From positions 3,216 through 67,215 of the forward strand of contig JAFJTR010000095.1 in the NCBI GenBank assembly GCA_022559985.1: a stretch of DNA of 64,000 nucleotides. The letters run 5' to 3'. Under the pieces are notes generated by a model, which had not been told where the DNA came from, did no database searches, and saw only the letters and a program-made list of their open reading frames with translations. Below are positions 1 through 12,782 of the stretch, in pieces. Origin of the DNA: Parastagonospora avenae f. sp. tritici 18332-5. Taxonomy: Eukaryota; Ascomycota; Dothideomycetes; Pleosporales; Phaeosphaeriaceae. A program made the translations under genes and the position numbers. Each line of letters begins with the position of its first letter. Positions within the stretch are counted from its first letter, which is position 1.

Positions 1-1
1 G

Positions 2-137
2 TGGCCCGCTCGCTTGTATGGCCCGCTCGCTTGTATGGCCCGCTCGCTTGTATGGCCCGCTCGCTTGTATGGCCCGCTCGCTTGTATGGCCCGCTCGCTT
101 ATATGGCCCGCTCGCTTGTATGGCCCGCTCGCTTGTA
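2..137. repeat. 17-bp tandem repeat at window edge
   Basis: Eight head-to-tail copies of the 17-bp unit tggcccgctcgcttgta run from the window edge. Only the sixth copy differs, with tata in place of tgta at its end. The unit length is not a multiple of three, so it is unlikely to be coding. The array probably continues to the left of the window. Function unknown. Confidence 0.95.
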
Positions 138-2114
138 AACTACGTTAATATACGTAAGTTATCATGCTTCGAGAAGCTTCGCCGGAGCTCTTAAGGATTC
201 TCCGAAGTTCTTGTCAATGCACCGAAGAGCGCCGAAGATTCCACCGAAGGCCACAGGCCAAGGAACAACAATCAGGGCTTCAGCCCCTTACAGCGGACAG
301 AGATGGGCAGTAATAGGAATGGCATGTTCGAAGGTGCGCAATTTCGATATCATTTTCGCCCTGCGTCGGATTGATTGGTTCGAGGGAACGATCGCGTCCC
401 CACGTGCCCATTGTGCACCCACATGTGAATTCAGAGAAGAGGTTAAATTCGTTCAGTTGTGTCCGGGAGATCGCAGAGGGTTTGTACAACTACCATGCTC
501 GAGATCTTAAGTGCAAATGCTCTTATGAGCCTAGCCGTTCGAGAGAGGGGACAAGGCACCGGCGATGAAATCTAATCATTCACTGTTCCGAATTTTTAGT
601 ACTTCGTAGATGACCACGGCCCGTTACCCTAATATGTTGGCGTTCACTCGTCCCCGATTGACTGTTGATTCGATCACAAGCTTTTGATAAGCCTTTGCAC
701 AGAGTTAGAATATCGAACTTTAGGCAAACACTGGTAACCTCCCAGCCCTGTTCGTACTCCGACGACTACTCAATATGTCGAGCGAGATTACTATAGTGCT
801 TCTTGTAGCCGTCACTCATGAGCTCAATTAAACAGTAGGTGTGTCCATATCTGTTCTTACCGGTGGGGGAATGTATGGTGATGTCGAGTTCTTACAGCAG
901 GAGCTGTTCTTTTCGCGGTTGCTCTTATCGTTCAATTTCATCGTTCTTGGTAGCACGAGTAACCTGAGGGGTCTGCAGAAGAACCTCTGACAACCAGAAT
1001 CACTTTGCAAGAGTTAGTCGGGCCTAGAAAATCAGCGTGGTAAGGACATCTTTCTGTGTATCTCTGAAGCTACATTGATGATGCGATGAGCTCGTTGCGG
1101 AAGTGACACATTCTTGTTGTGCTTGATTTTGGTATGGCACAGTACAGCTCAGAGCCTGGTCTTCCTCGTATTTATCCTGACGTGTACTTCCTACACATAG
1201 GCAAAAGCACTCACCAAATGCGCAAGTCACTGGTTCTAGACCTGCAACTTCCATTGAGGGCGCTAACTCAGCCGCACTTGTAGCCGCAGGCGTAGCTGAC
1301 TCTGGTAAGTTAGTGTGATTGGCTCCGGAAGCGAAGGCAGCGCGAGATCGTCAACCTTCCGGCCGCATTCCAGTCAATGATCGGCTTGGAATCTTGGTTC
1401 TCGCTCTCGACGCCGTCCGATGGCGCTGTCCCTCTTCTTGGCAGCTGAACGTGGCTCCGCTCTTCCACCCTCTGGCCTACGGGAAGAATCAGCAAACGAA
1501 GGCCTGCTACCATGGTACGACACATGCGTTCTCAGGATGTAGCGGGAGTTGCTCGTGACGAAACTCTACTACAAAGCGAAGTCGTAAGTAAAGTCGTTGT
1601 TGATGTTCATTTGCGAGCACGCCTGCCGAGGCTTTTTAGCGTTCTTCCTCGCTTGCTTTCACGCTACCAGCGGAGCTCGTTCGACCTTTTAACGCTTTGT
1701 AGTGGACGCAGATACAAAGTATCTGTGCAGCTAGACTTTCGCCCACGGCTAGGCTCAGCCACCATAAGCCACATGCGGCCTTGTTCTTTCGCTTAATAAC
1801 CTCGACCGTCTTTTTAAGGCATTAAACGAGCCCACTACACATACGTCGATGCACTAATCTAAATTGAGCACAAGCAATGCTGATCTGGGATTAGTTCCCC
1901 CACTAGAATAGGTACCAACATGTACTCTATCGCTGAAGGACATGTACACTTGAGGCTGGACCTTTGGTTTGAAAATGTTGACATTGGATAAGTATCGAGT
2001 TGCTCCGGCACCTTAAACGCAGTACTACCACCTTCATACCTCTCCACCGAAACCACGATTATTATACAACAACCCAACTTATAGGTCAGGTATTCGTCGT
2101 CATTTGGACTTAGC
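138..2114. other. Gene-poor stretch, no supported gene
   Basis: Only short ORFs without recognisable domains occur here, on both strands. I could not join them into a plausible spliced gene. The last few hundred bases are probably the promoter and leader of the downstream peroxidase. Base composition does not look strongly AT-shifted. Confidence 0.6.
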
Positions 2115-5100
2115 ATGATGCGTCCTTCACCGCTGTTAGCTGCGCTTCTGCTTACGAGCGAAGTGAAATCCCACCTACACAGCGGGGTTAGCTACGAGAC
2201 CAAAGTCCGAGATGCGCGAGAGCAGAGGCGACAAAGATGGACCCAGTACAACAGCGCTGTCATGAACAGGAGGTATAGAGGAAGACGTCAAGATGTACCC
2301 GCGGATGCTGCTATGCTTTCGAATATCGTGGGCTCGATAGCCGACGACACTGTTGTTGCGCCTCTGGATTCAACACTTGGCGGAAACGAGCCTCCCGTCG
2401 CAGATATACCTCAAGGACCACAGGAGGTCGACTTACCGGCAGTACCAGCAGTAATTGATGCAGGTACAATCGGACATCTACCAGCGGAAGAGCCAGACGT
2501 AGAATTACCACTGGCGGAGCTGCCTGGGGAGGTCTTACCAGAAGAGGAGGCACCAGAAGAGGAGGTACCAGAAGAGGAGGTACCAGAAGAGGAGGTACCA
2601 GAAGAGGAGGTACCAGAAGAGGAGGTACCAGAAGAGGAGGTACCAGAAGAGGAGGTACCAGAAGTGGGTGACGACGGACCAGATGGCGGCCTCATCGGTG
2701 ACCTCAACGATGGTATTCTCTCGCCCGAAGGACAGAACATTGCTGATATCCTGCTGGGCAACGGAAAGACGAATGAAGAAAACTTCGAAATCGGTACTCG
2801 ACCAGGCTTTGACGATCATACTGGCTGTGACGGGAACGATCCATGCTGCAGATGGTACTACATTTCCAAAGACCTTACAGCAGTCTTTCATAACGCCGAC
2901 GGAACATGTAATAGCCTTGCAAGACAATCGATCCGAATGGGCTTCCACGATGCTGGGACCTGGTCGGCCAAGTTGGCCGCATCTGGAAAGAAGAATGGTG
3001 GCGCTGATGGCAGTTTGGTGCTGTTCGGAGAAATGAGTCGGCCTGTAAGCGAGCCCTAAATACACGATTCACGCGATATATGAAATGACTCTGTATACCA
3101 ACGTAGGAAAATTTCGGTATGGAAGGTGCGGTCAGCCTAGCGAGTCGGCTATACCACACATACAATGTCACAATGGCCGATTTGATTCAGTACATGGCAA
3201 ACCACGCCGTTGTATCTTGCCCACTAGGGCCCCGCGTCCGAACTTACGTCGGTCGCAAGGACGCGACTGAGGCGGCTCCGGAAGGTCTCTTACCAAGTGT
3301 CCATGCACCCGCGGACGAGTTGATTGCGCTGTTTGCAGACAAAACAATCTCTGCACACGAATTGACAGCACTTATGGGTGCTCATTCTACTTCAACTCAA
3401 AGTAATGTTGATGCTTCGAAAGCTGGGTTTCCACAAGACACCACTCCCGGCGTATGGGATGTGAATTACTACAACGAAACGCTCGATGCAACAGAGAACG
3501 GGTGCATCTTCAAGCTCGAATCGGATGTCAAGCTTTCGAAACACCCAGCTATGGCGGCCGAGTGGCAAAAGTTTGTCGGCGGCCAGGCACACTGGAATGC
3601 TGATTATGCGAAAGCCTATCTTCGGTTGTCGCTCCTGGGCGTCAATAACATCAACGAATTGAAAGAGTGTACTTTGGCTTTGCCAGCACAACAAGCAACA
3701 GTCCCGAAAGATGCAGACATAGATATCAGTGGAAAGTGTACGGCATCATCTTCGAGCTCACTCGTCAGCTCTTCCACAATGACCACCCCAAACACAACGA
3801 GCAGCGTATTGGCGATAACAACGGACAACCCAGTGTCTGCAACAGGGATTCCGAACATGAACCAGACAAGCACTTCATCCGAAACACTCCCATCAAGCGA
3901 AAACAGCTTCTCAACCCTCAGTGAGCCGCTAGCTCTAGCACCAGAGACCTCATCTGTGCTCTTGCCAAGCTCTACAACGTCTCTAGAGGAAGCTGTACCG
4001 AGTTCTGACACTGCTACGCCGGAAAAGACAAGCTTTCTGTTGGTTTCAGGCATTGTTGCGTCTTTTGTTGAGACAACCACGGTTAATGATGCTTTGGAGA
4101 CATCTTTGATGAGCAACTCACCCATTTCTGTCACGCTGACAATCGCTGGAGACGCAGTCAGCACTACTACAGAAAATCCCATGTTTTCTAGTGTTACAAC
4201 AGCAATTGATAGTGCTTCGGAAACACATTTGATAAGTAACTCATCTGTTTCTGTCACGCCAACAAGCACTGGAGATGTAGTCAGCACCACTACAGAAATC
4301 CCTATTTCGGCATCCGAGGCCTTGACATCGACAGTGATCATTGTCACTAAGTCGCAACAACAGACAGACGGCATACCCACGACTGATATGTACTTTTCAG
4401 AGGCAACTTTGAGGAGCAACTCCCTCATGGTCGTCACGCCAACAGTCACTGGTGACGCGGTCGGCACTACGACAGAAATACCAATATCGGCACCTGAAGC
4501 TTTAGCATCGATAGGACCTATTGCCACCGAGTCGCAACAACAAGTAGATGGCTTATCTACAACTGTTACGTACTTTCCAAGCTTAGAGGCCCCTCGAACC
4601 GTCACGCCTGCGCCAATTGAAACAAGTACTACGGCGTCGCCATCTAGCCTACTAGAAACAACGACGGAGAGCAACTACGACACTCCAACATCTTCGGATT
4701 CAGCGATATTGCCTTCTTCAGGGTTAGCGATTGAAATTAGCAGCACTGCCACTAGCCACTCATGGAGTGAAGTGGCGGAAAGCAGTGCTGCGATTCCGAG
4801 CGCATCGATCAGTGAGCCAACGCTCTCCAACACTATTCAAGATATTACGACCTCATCTCCTACAAGAACACAAGCTAGCAGTGCCAGCTTGGTCTCGAAT
4901 CAAATCACAAGCAGTGTGTCCAACCTTGACCTTTCTACATATTCAGTATCAATCTCAGCAATCTCCACAGACGAGTTGTCCACGCCTACAAATGATCCGC
5001 TGTCGGGTCTGGCAACACAAAATAGTAGCGGCAGCATCTTATCACCAAGCAACACTTCTACATATACCTCAACGTCATATGAAGCGGCGATGCCCACTGA

Positions 5101-6487
5101 AGCCACGCTGTCTACTCAATTGTTGCAACTCGGTGTCATTGGCACCTCTTCTTCTCCTCCATCCATCATCCCGACTGCTTCCATATTAGCATCATCTGCG
5201 ACAATAATGGCAGACAATGTTTCGACTCCGCGCAGCCAGATAAGCAGCATTGCATCATCATCACAACGCATAGTGCTTACGAGCTCGAGCAGCAGCATGG
5301 CAGTCACTTCTGCCTCTACGAGCACAAGTTCTCTGCTTAAGACCATTCAAAGCTCAGGACCCAGTCCTTTCTCGGCATCACAATCACTACCTCACTCGAC
5401 AGCACTTTCTGGTACCTCTTCCACTGCGACTGTTAGCTCGAGGACAGGATCTAGTCGGGCTAGCACTAGAGGCATGACCTCAACATCGAAGCCCTCGAGC
5501 CGTTTGACAAGGTCTCGAAAGTTTACTATGACAACATTAACTAGACCTACCGGTACTTCCGGGAGAATCTCCAGCTCTGGCAGTATAGGGAAGATGTCTG
5601 CTACTATTAGTAAGATTTCAAGCTCAGTTGCAAAGACACTCGCGACCACGAAGATAAGCATTTCTACGAGCAAGGCGGCGACGACAAAACCTATACCCGA
5701 TAGAGCTACCATAAGAAGCAGCACCTCTGTGACTAAGCTGTTTACCTTGCTCCAGTTGAGCAAACCCCAAAGCCCTTCGTCTACCAACATCCCTTCGACC
5801 ACAAAGTCCGTACCAGCTAGTAAGAGTGCGTCAGCTCGTAAGACTTCATCTTCGTCTTCTGGTGCCTTAGCTGCCTCTACGCATTACCTGTCTACAAAGA
5901 CAAAGTGCAGTAGTACAAAGTCGACTGCGATTAAGGAGACTAGCAGAACTTTGGACAAGTTAATCGAGATCAAAGCAGGTAGTCGCCCAACGAGCTGCAC
6001 TGTATCAAGGCAAACGCCAAATTCCTCAAGCGGAAGCTTCACGAGCATCAAGACAACTTCTAGGCCGGCGACGTCCCTTGCCAGGTCTACTGCGCCCGCT
6101 TCCAAGGCAAGTACTCCGAAAGCAATCCAGAACCCGACCATTTCCAAGTCTTCGTCAAGCGTGCCGTCTTCGCCTCCAGCGTCGCGCTCAAGTACACGCG
6201 CGACACCACTCCAGAGCTCGGCAACCCCAAAATCGTCAGCGCCAGCGCTAGGTCTATCTTCCTCATATTCCATGAGGAAATCTTCATACGCCTCAAGCTC
6301 CTCAAAGCAAGCGGGTGCTGCTATTTTCAGCACTCCTAAATCTGCTTCAGCCTCCAAACCCACGCCTCCAACATCGAGTAGCGCAGCATGCAGCAAGATT
6401 AGTGTGTCTACCTCTGGCACTTACACAGCGTCTATGCGATGCTGGAGCACTAGTTCTGCCTCTGCGACGACAATGAGAAAACTGTAA
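2115..6487 (+). CDS. Giant secreted class II-type heme peroxidase with acidic repeat and Ser/Thr-rich tail
   Basis: Exons 2115-3044 and 3107-6487, with a 62-bp phase-0 intron (GTAAGC..GTAG), give 1436 residues. The joint rebuilds the family sequence SRP|ENFGMEG across the two exons. An N-terminal hydrophobic segment (RPSPLLAALLL) looks like a signal peptide. Residues about 142-182 are an acidic PEEEV repeat. The peroxidase domain spans about 260-505: distal Arg274, Phe277 and His278 in RMGFHDAG, a calcium-type GGADGS loop at about 296-300, and proximal His403 in LTALMGAHS. The remaining 930 or so residues are Ser/Thr-rich, probably O-glycosylated, with no clear hydrophobic GPI signal at the end. 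Fungal secreted peroxidases of this group use H2O2 to oxidise phenolics or lignin-like substrates. The substrate here is not predictable. Most family members are 300-500 residues, so both flanking extensions are unusual. Confidence 0.88.
2538..2657 (+). repeat. 15-bp coding minisatellite (PEEEV x8)
   Basis: Eight in-frame copies of ccagaagaggaggta encode PEEEA once and then PEEEV seven times, inside exon 1 of the peroxidase gene. The copies are almost identical at DNA level, so the array is probably length-variable between strains. Confidence 0.95.
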
Positions 6488-7056
6488 TGATTATGTAAAC
6501 GAAAAGTTTTGCGTATTAGACACCCCCCTTTCTTTTAGACTTGTCGCATAGCTAGTGTTTGCTTAACTTAATAATACACTCAAGACATTACTGAATTATG
6601 GTCAATTTGCGTGCATCGATCCGTTCTCATACCGGCACGATAATTATCTAAGAAATGTTCCCATGTGATCAAACGTAGACAAGCATCACACTCAACATCG
6701 CGTTTTTTAATAACTGCAAAGACTCTGCGTTGATTTGCTATTTAAGTGAAGCACCACAGCGCTCTTGCGATTTCGTCCTTCATGATAAACCCAGAGACTA
6801 GATCTCTTCCATGGTGGAAATACCAGGTTCACTTTCTGATAGCCGATGTACGCCAGATCCCTATTTGTGATCGCATAGATCGGGTATCAAGATGTGAAGA
6901 AGTAAATGTTATATATAAGTTGATGTGTGCGCGTTTGAAAAGAAAAGAAAAGGAAAGAAAAGGAAAGAAAAGGAAAGAAAAGGAAAGAAAAGGAAAGGAA
7001 AGAAAAAAAGGGAAAATGAAGAGCGATATAGTCACACAGTCTCTTTGTATGGCGGT
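6488..7056. other. Convergent intergenic region with polypurine repeat
   Basis: This lies between the 3' ends of the peroxidase (plus strand) and the SNF2 gene (minus strand). It holds a purine-only simple repeat at about 6937-7011, built on the 10-mer ggaaagaaaa. ORFs across the repeat are low complexity and I reject them. No gene seen. Confidence 0.75.
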
Positions 7057-10000
7057 TTAGCCCATACCGAAAAGGTACTTGAGCTCACGGACGTTCAGGC
7101 GTGCTAGTCCCTTCGAGGCATTTTCGTCCAAAGCGGCACCGATGATCTCGCGCTTCTTGTCCTGAAGTGCGCAAATACGGTCCTCGACTGTTTCGGGCAC
7201 GAGGATACGATGGACGTGAACCTCACGGTTTTGGGGCATGCGATGAGCACGATCAACAGCCTGCTCTTCGACGAAAGGGTTCCAGAAAGGATCGAGCATA
7301 ATGACTTGGCTAGCCTTCCAGAGGTTTAATCCGGCGTTACCAGCCTTGAGAGATACCAGAAGGATGGTCTCGTTTGGGTCATGCATGAATGCCTCTACAG
7401 CGTCGGCACGGGCATCCATGGTCATGCTGCCATCGTAGCGCTGGTAGCGAAACTCGTGCTGCACGAGTGGGACTTCCACAAGGTCCAGTAGCGAAGTGAA
7501 TTGGGAGAAGATCAGAGTCTTCTCCTTCGAGTCCTTCTTCTTGATATCGGTCAACAACTCGACCACCTTGCTGGTTTTAGCTGAGGGGACCCAAGTCCTG
7601 TCAAGACGACGGAGGTATTTCTGCTTCGCGGCTTTACTGCGAAGGGATTCCTTTTTCAATTGGGCTAAGGTCTTCTTCGGTTGCGCTCGAGCTTTGCCTT
7701 TTCCCTTGGACTTCTTAACCTTCTTGGAAGCGACCTGGGCACTTCGCTCAGGCATTCCAGTGCCATCATCATGCTCGACTTTGCAGAGTTCATCACCTTC
7801 ATCTTCGTCGGAGGCCACAAAGCCAGCAAGATTGCCATTGTCTTCAACATCGTCGCCGACTTCCTCGTCCCCATCATCTTCTTCGGTGTCGGTGTCGCTG
7901 TCTTCATCATCGACCTTTTCAATGCGCTCATTGGATTCGAGTTGCTCCGGACAGAAGACTCTATAGAAGTGTTTGAGATCGGTGATTAGATTGGCCTTCA
8001 GGTCCCCACGACACTCAGCGCATCTCGCCGTCCTGACCTCATCGCTGCCATCTTGAACACGGTTTGCCGGATCAATGAGTTTTTGTACGCAACCGCCACA
8101 TGCAGTATGTCCGCAGGGTATGATGATAGTAGGATTCGGGTCCGCCTCAAAGCAGATCGGGCATTCAAAGGCTTCAACAGCCTTCAAGCGGCCAACGACA
8201 TCATCTGACAGATGACGGGCGCGCTCAAGCAGATCGTCCTCTGCGATGCCTTCAGTGGCAGGCTGACTTAAATCTTTGATCAAGTGAGGGTGACAACAGG
8301 CTTGGCGTAATCGGAGTAGAAGAACCAGGATACACGCGTAATTTGCGGAGACCGAGTTTTGCTTGAGGTACTTGTTGAACTGGATCTGTGACTTAGCCTC
8401 AAGAGCTTTGTAGATCCCAGCCTCATCGTCACTAAATTCGACGTTATCAAGGTGGGTGTACTTCTCTGGAAGATTCAGTATGGGCTTGCCATCCACCTCT
8501 GATGTCTTCTGACGTCGCAGCATTACTGCCTTGAGCAATATCTGCACACGCTTCATGGCTCGGTCTCGGGTGTCCTGATTTTGATGCTTGGCAGGCTTCG
8601 CAATCTCGAGGGCAAACATCTTCCAATCGTTGTAGCGACTGACTCTAAGAAATCGCAACATCGGATACAGCTCGTCGATACAATTCATCATAGGTGTACC
8701 TGTCAAGCATAGACGGTATTTCGCTTGCAGGTCAGCGGAACCCTTGGACTGAAGAGAGTTGCGGTTCTTGATCATATGAGCCTCATCGATAACGATGCGA
8801 TACCACATGCATTCGGGACCAAGTAGTGCGAGCTTGTCGCGAGGGTTGCGCTGGAAGCCTGGTTCGTTCAGCTCCCGCTCGTAGAGCAGCGTCTCGCGTC
8901 GCGAGTCCTTCTGTTTGAACTCTGAAGTGAGAGTGCCGAAGGTTGTGAGGACCACATCATACTGGCGCAGTAGATTGAAATCTGCCTTCTTGCCATTCCC
9001 GTGATACAGGTAGACGCTGAGCTTGTAGCGGTCTTTGACGTGGTGGGCAATCTCCTTCGCCCACTGACGCATGAGAGCGACCGGTGCTATGATCAGGGTC
9101 GTCCTACAGAGAGGGTCTTGAGAAGGTCGAGCACAGATGAGCGCAAGTGCTTGAACCTAGTTCATGTCAGCGTAAGATTCCGTTTGCGGCAGGAGATAAG
9201 GGCTGGATTTCGCGAACAGTCAGCCTCTCGAAGACTTACCGTCTTGCCAAGTCCCATCTCGTCCGCCAATATACCTCCTTTGTTCCTGCTGGCTTCCATC
9301 TTGAGCAGCCAGGTAAGACCGATCTTCTGGTACTCCTTCAAAGTTGAACTCATGATTTCTGGCGTCTGATCTCTGTCATCCGGCGATGCTGCATCGTCTC
9401 CATTCTGCTGAACGATCTCGAGCATCTTCTCAATTGCGTCGGCCTCGGTAATGTTCAGTGGGAAGTCGCCATACACTTCATCGTCTTCACTGTCGCCCCT
9501 TACCCAGTCTGGGCGCTGTGGACCAGGTAAGTAAGGAATGGAACGGGTGGGGAAATTGACGTGCAGCTGCGGTTGTCCGGAGCCAGCCATCGCAGCTCGG
9601 TTGCGCTGCTGTTGCTGGAAGCCATAGCCGCCATTGGCCGGTGTTGGGGTGATGAGAAATTGTGCTAGCTCTTCGGCAGGCATGAATTCCTGGGTGAAGG
9701 CATCTGCTGGGAGTGGCCGAGCGCCGTCGTCTTGAAAAGCATGCGCAAGCTCCGGAAATGGATCAAAAGGGCTCGGGAGATCGACAGGGCTGGGTGGATC
9801 GGACACGGTCAAGTCGATGAAGGGTGTTGCATCGCTGTGGCCCAAAGTCTCGCCAGGCCTGTTCGGAAGTGACCACTGCTGCTGATTGGGCGCATTAAAT
9901 AACGAATCGGGACTGCTAGATGTCTGCGGGCTCGGTTGGGCGCTGACACGTTTTGGCCCAGGCTCGTAGCCGTCAGCCGTCAGTCCCGCGCTGCGCTTGC

Positions 10001-10220
10001 GCGAAGGACCCAGAGACTCTGCACTCAACGAGGATACCCGTATGGGTGTCGGCCGTGCATCGAGTGTCTCATCTTGTTGGAGTTCAGCTAGCTGCTGCTC
10101 ATGTTGCTCGAGCTGGCGGCGGAACAGGCCGTAGTTTGGATGATCTAATTCGTAGTTTTGAAGTACGGCTTGGATGAAATGGATCTGGTCTTGAACGCGC
10201 TGGGCGGCGGTGGAGGCCAT
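7057..10220 (-). CDS. ULS1: ULS1-like SNF2/RING DNA translocase
   Basis: Minus-strand exons 10220-9240 and 9156-7057 (83-bp intron, phase 0, splitting GLGKT|VQAL) give 1026 residues. The start chosen is the MASTAAQ methionine; an in-frame ATG 21 codons upstream is less likely. The N-terminus is disordered. Walker A DEMGLGKT lies at about 320-327 and the DEAH box IDEAH at about 450-454. A C3HC4 RING (CPIC...CGH...CAEC) is inserted at about 659-708, followed by an acidic and lysine-rich linker. The C-terminal helicase lobe carries SLKAGNAGLNLW and DPFWNPFVEEQAVDRAHR. RING insertion without a HIRAN domain points to the Uls1/Rad16 group. The C-terminal sequence looks like Uls1, a SUMO-targeted translocase that clears DNA-bound proteins. 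RAD16 is the main alternative. Confidence 0.88.
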
Positions 10221-11769
10221 GGTGACACCTGACCCGCCGGGTAAGGCCACGATTGACAGCAACGAGTAAGACTTGCCAGTCACTGGATCTGGTTGAGCTT
10301 GAAATTTTTACGAGGCTGAAGTGGAGGTGTTGTGTGGTGAGGGAGGAGATGCCGGAACGGCGGACAGCAGAGCTTTTGTGTATACCTGGGAGCGAGGCAG
10401 AGGCAGAGGCAGAGGCAGAGGCAGAGGTGAGCGTGAGTGTGAGTGTGAGTGAATAGAAGTGAATCGTGAGGCGTTGCGTGACACCAGGCTGCCACGATGC
10501 TTGAGAAGGACCTGGGACGGAAAGAGGCAGCCGCGACCTCAGCGTTCGCGACGCGTTGTTGATGCGCCCTCGAGACGATGGACTGTGAAAGGAGAATGGA
10601 GCGACCAGGAGTAGCGCACATTGACGACTTCGCGCACGACTCACCACCTCAAAGGTCACCAGACGGGAATCTACAGCTGCGTTATGTAGGGAGGGTGGGT
10701 GTTGAGAAGCGGAATATCGCTCGCGCCTGCCATTATCGATAGTCCCGCCGCGCAGCGGGCGAGGTTTGAGGCTATGGCGTCATCTACCAATGAGTGCTCT
10801 CACAGAGCAGAAATCCATGGTTCTCCAGCTGCTGAGCTGTCCACAAGGCTGAGAAGAGTAATCGCGAAGCTGCATATCCGGTGAACGGCAGCAAATTGCC
10901 TTAGCAAACCTGCATATGCAAGGCGACGCTTCTGGTTAAAGCGGCGCGAACGGCGCACGAGCATAGGAGACTCGACGCTGGCGAACAAGTTTCGACGAAC
11001 GTGCAACGCTGCACGAATGGAATCTACCTTCTATCTCAAGGGAACCACTAGTCAGTGTGTGCCGCGTGATCTCATGTGCAATGGCCGAGGTGGAACCTGA
11101 CTCGTCATCAACGCATCCCCATCTTGAAACCTCATGTCAATCAACGTATACGTCAAGAGCGCGCATCAAACACCTACAATATAGCGCAGACGAAGAGAAC
11201 AATGGCTACGTAGATGGCAAAGGGATTAGTGTATACTTCGTCCCAAGGCAAAGTAAGTGCACGAGCTTTTGCTGTTAGAGATAGCCAAGGCGGCGAGACA
11301 ATAACAGAACATCACACATTGGGAATGGAGTCTGGCAGCTACTATAGGGTCCAAGGCCGCTAATGGAGGGGGCTAAGATCCATGGACGATTGCCTTATCG
11401 CAGCTCCAGCGAGCATACCGTGTGGGATTGTAATCGAAATTTTCTTGGGGTATGAAGGATCGTATGAAAGGAAGTAACACGTGCGTGGAACCACTACAGC
11501 ACCTGACAAGAGACATGAAAATCTGAAAGGAGCCTCCACATGGATATATGGGTTCCGTACAAGACGTGCTACAGTGAGTAAGGTAGGTGATTGGGCGTCT
11601 GGATGTTGACAGGATGAAGATTTCGAGAATCTAGTAAAGCACAAATGGCTCAAGCACCCCAGTGCACCTCCATACCATTAGCAAACGATGACCCAGGCAT
11701 CATTCGCCCATACCAAGAAGCTCCACGTCGTCGACCGCGTCCTCTTTCTGCGCAGAGTATTTTGATTAT
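10221..11769. other. Intergenic: ULS1 leader and 14-3-3 3' region
   Basis: This contains the upstream region of the minus-strand ULS1-like gene and the downstream region of the minus-strand 14-3-3 gene. A gaggca hexamer array at about 10393-10428 runs into gtga/gtgtga repeats to about 10452. No gene is supported; the short ORFs here are compositional. Confidence 0.65.
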
Positions 11770-12782
11770 TTATGCCTTGGCCTCGGCGGCGGGCTCGGTG
11801 GCCTCCGCCTTGGGCGCATCGGCGGCGGGCTCAGCAGCAGCGGCAGGTGCCTCAGCGGATGGCTCGGCCTCGGAAGAAGTCCAGAGGGTCTACAAATGGA
11901 TTAGCAAGACATCATTTATAGGAGACGGGGATCATACCAAGTTGTCCCTGAGGAGCTGCATGATGAGAGTAGAGTCCTTGTAGCTCTCCTCAGACAGGGT
12001 GTCGAGCTCTGTAATCGCGTTAGCCCCAAGTGTATTACGATTGTAATGCTTGACCTACCAGCAATGGCATCATCGAAAGCCTGCTTGGCCAATTGGCAAG
12101 CCTGGTCGGGAGAGTTGAGGATCTCGTAGTAGAAGACGGAAAAGTTCAGTGCGAGACCGAGGCGGATGGGGTGGGTGGGAGCAAGGTTCGAGGCGGCCAC
12201 ATCTGTGGCAGCCTTGTAGGCCTCGAGGGACTTGTCAGCGGACGTCTTGCGCTTGTCACCAACGGCGAACTCGGCAAGGTAACGGTGGTAGTCGCCCTTC
12301 CTGTAGACAAAAGGTGGTCAGTCATTGTTATATGCTGTATACGGTTGCGTGGAACTCATACATCTTGTGGTAGAACACCTTGGACTCGCCGCTCTCGGCA
12401 GAGGGGATCAAATGGCTGTCCAGGCACTCAAGGATATCCTCGCAGATCTTGGCCAACTCGGCCTCGATCTTCTGGCGGTACTCTTTGATGAGGCCAACCT
12501 GGGTCTCGTTGCCCTTGGACTCCTCTTTCTGCTCGATTGAGGTGACGATTCTCCACGAAGCACGACGAGCACCGATGACGTTCTTGTAGGCGACGGAAAG
12601 GAGATTTCGCTCCTCAACGGAAAGCTCCTGGTCTGCGGAGGCAACGGCCTTCATGTTCTCGACCATCTCTGCGAAGCTTGGTCAGTCTCATGATGTCGCA
12701 GCTCGTCGGAAACGTGCTTACCCTCATAGCGCTCAGCCTGCTCAGCCAGCTTGGCCAGATACACAGAGTCTTCGTAACCCAT
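11770..12782 (-). CDS. 14-3-3 protein
   Basis: Five minus-strand exons: 12782-12722, 12668-12362, 12300-12059, 12008-11938 and 11889-11770, giving 266 residues, the normal family length. The N-terminus MGYEDSVYLAKLAEQAERYE and internal motifs YKNVIGARRASWRI and GDYHRYLAEF (phosphopeptide-binding Lys/Arg/Tyr set) are diagnostic. The TSSEAEP stretch leads into an Ala/Glu-rich acidic tail. Introns are 47-60 bp, and every junction restores conserved sequence, for example RYE|EMVENMK and FYHKM|KGDY. 14-3-3 dimers bind phosphoserine/threonine clients and act in signalling, polarity and cell-cycle control. Fungi usually have one or two copies; I cannot tell which paralogue this is. Confidence 0.97.

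Noticed and set aside
1024..1796. Short frames that might be a degraded transposon
   Set aside because: No reverse transcriptase, transposase or terminal repeat could be recognised on either strand.
2535..3065. Antisense frame with LLFWY repeats
   Set aside because: It is the reverse-strand reading of the PEEEV minisatellite, with no other support.
3616..4674. 352-codon antisense open frame inside the peroxidase gene
   Set aside because: It mirrors the Ser/Thr-rich codon composition of the real gene on the plus strand, is Val/Ser-rich and has no domain.
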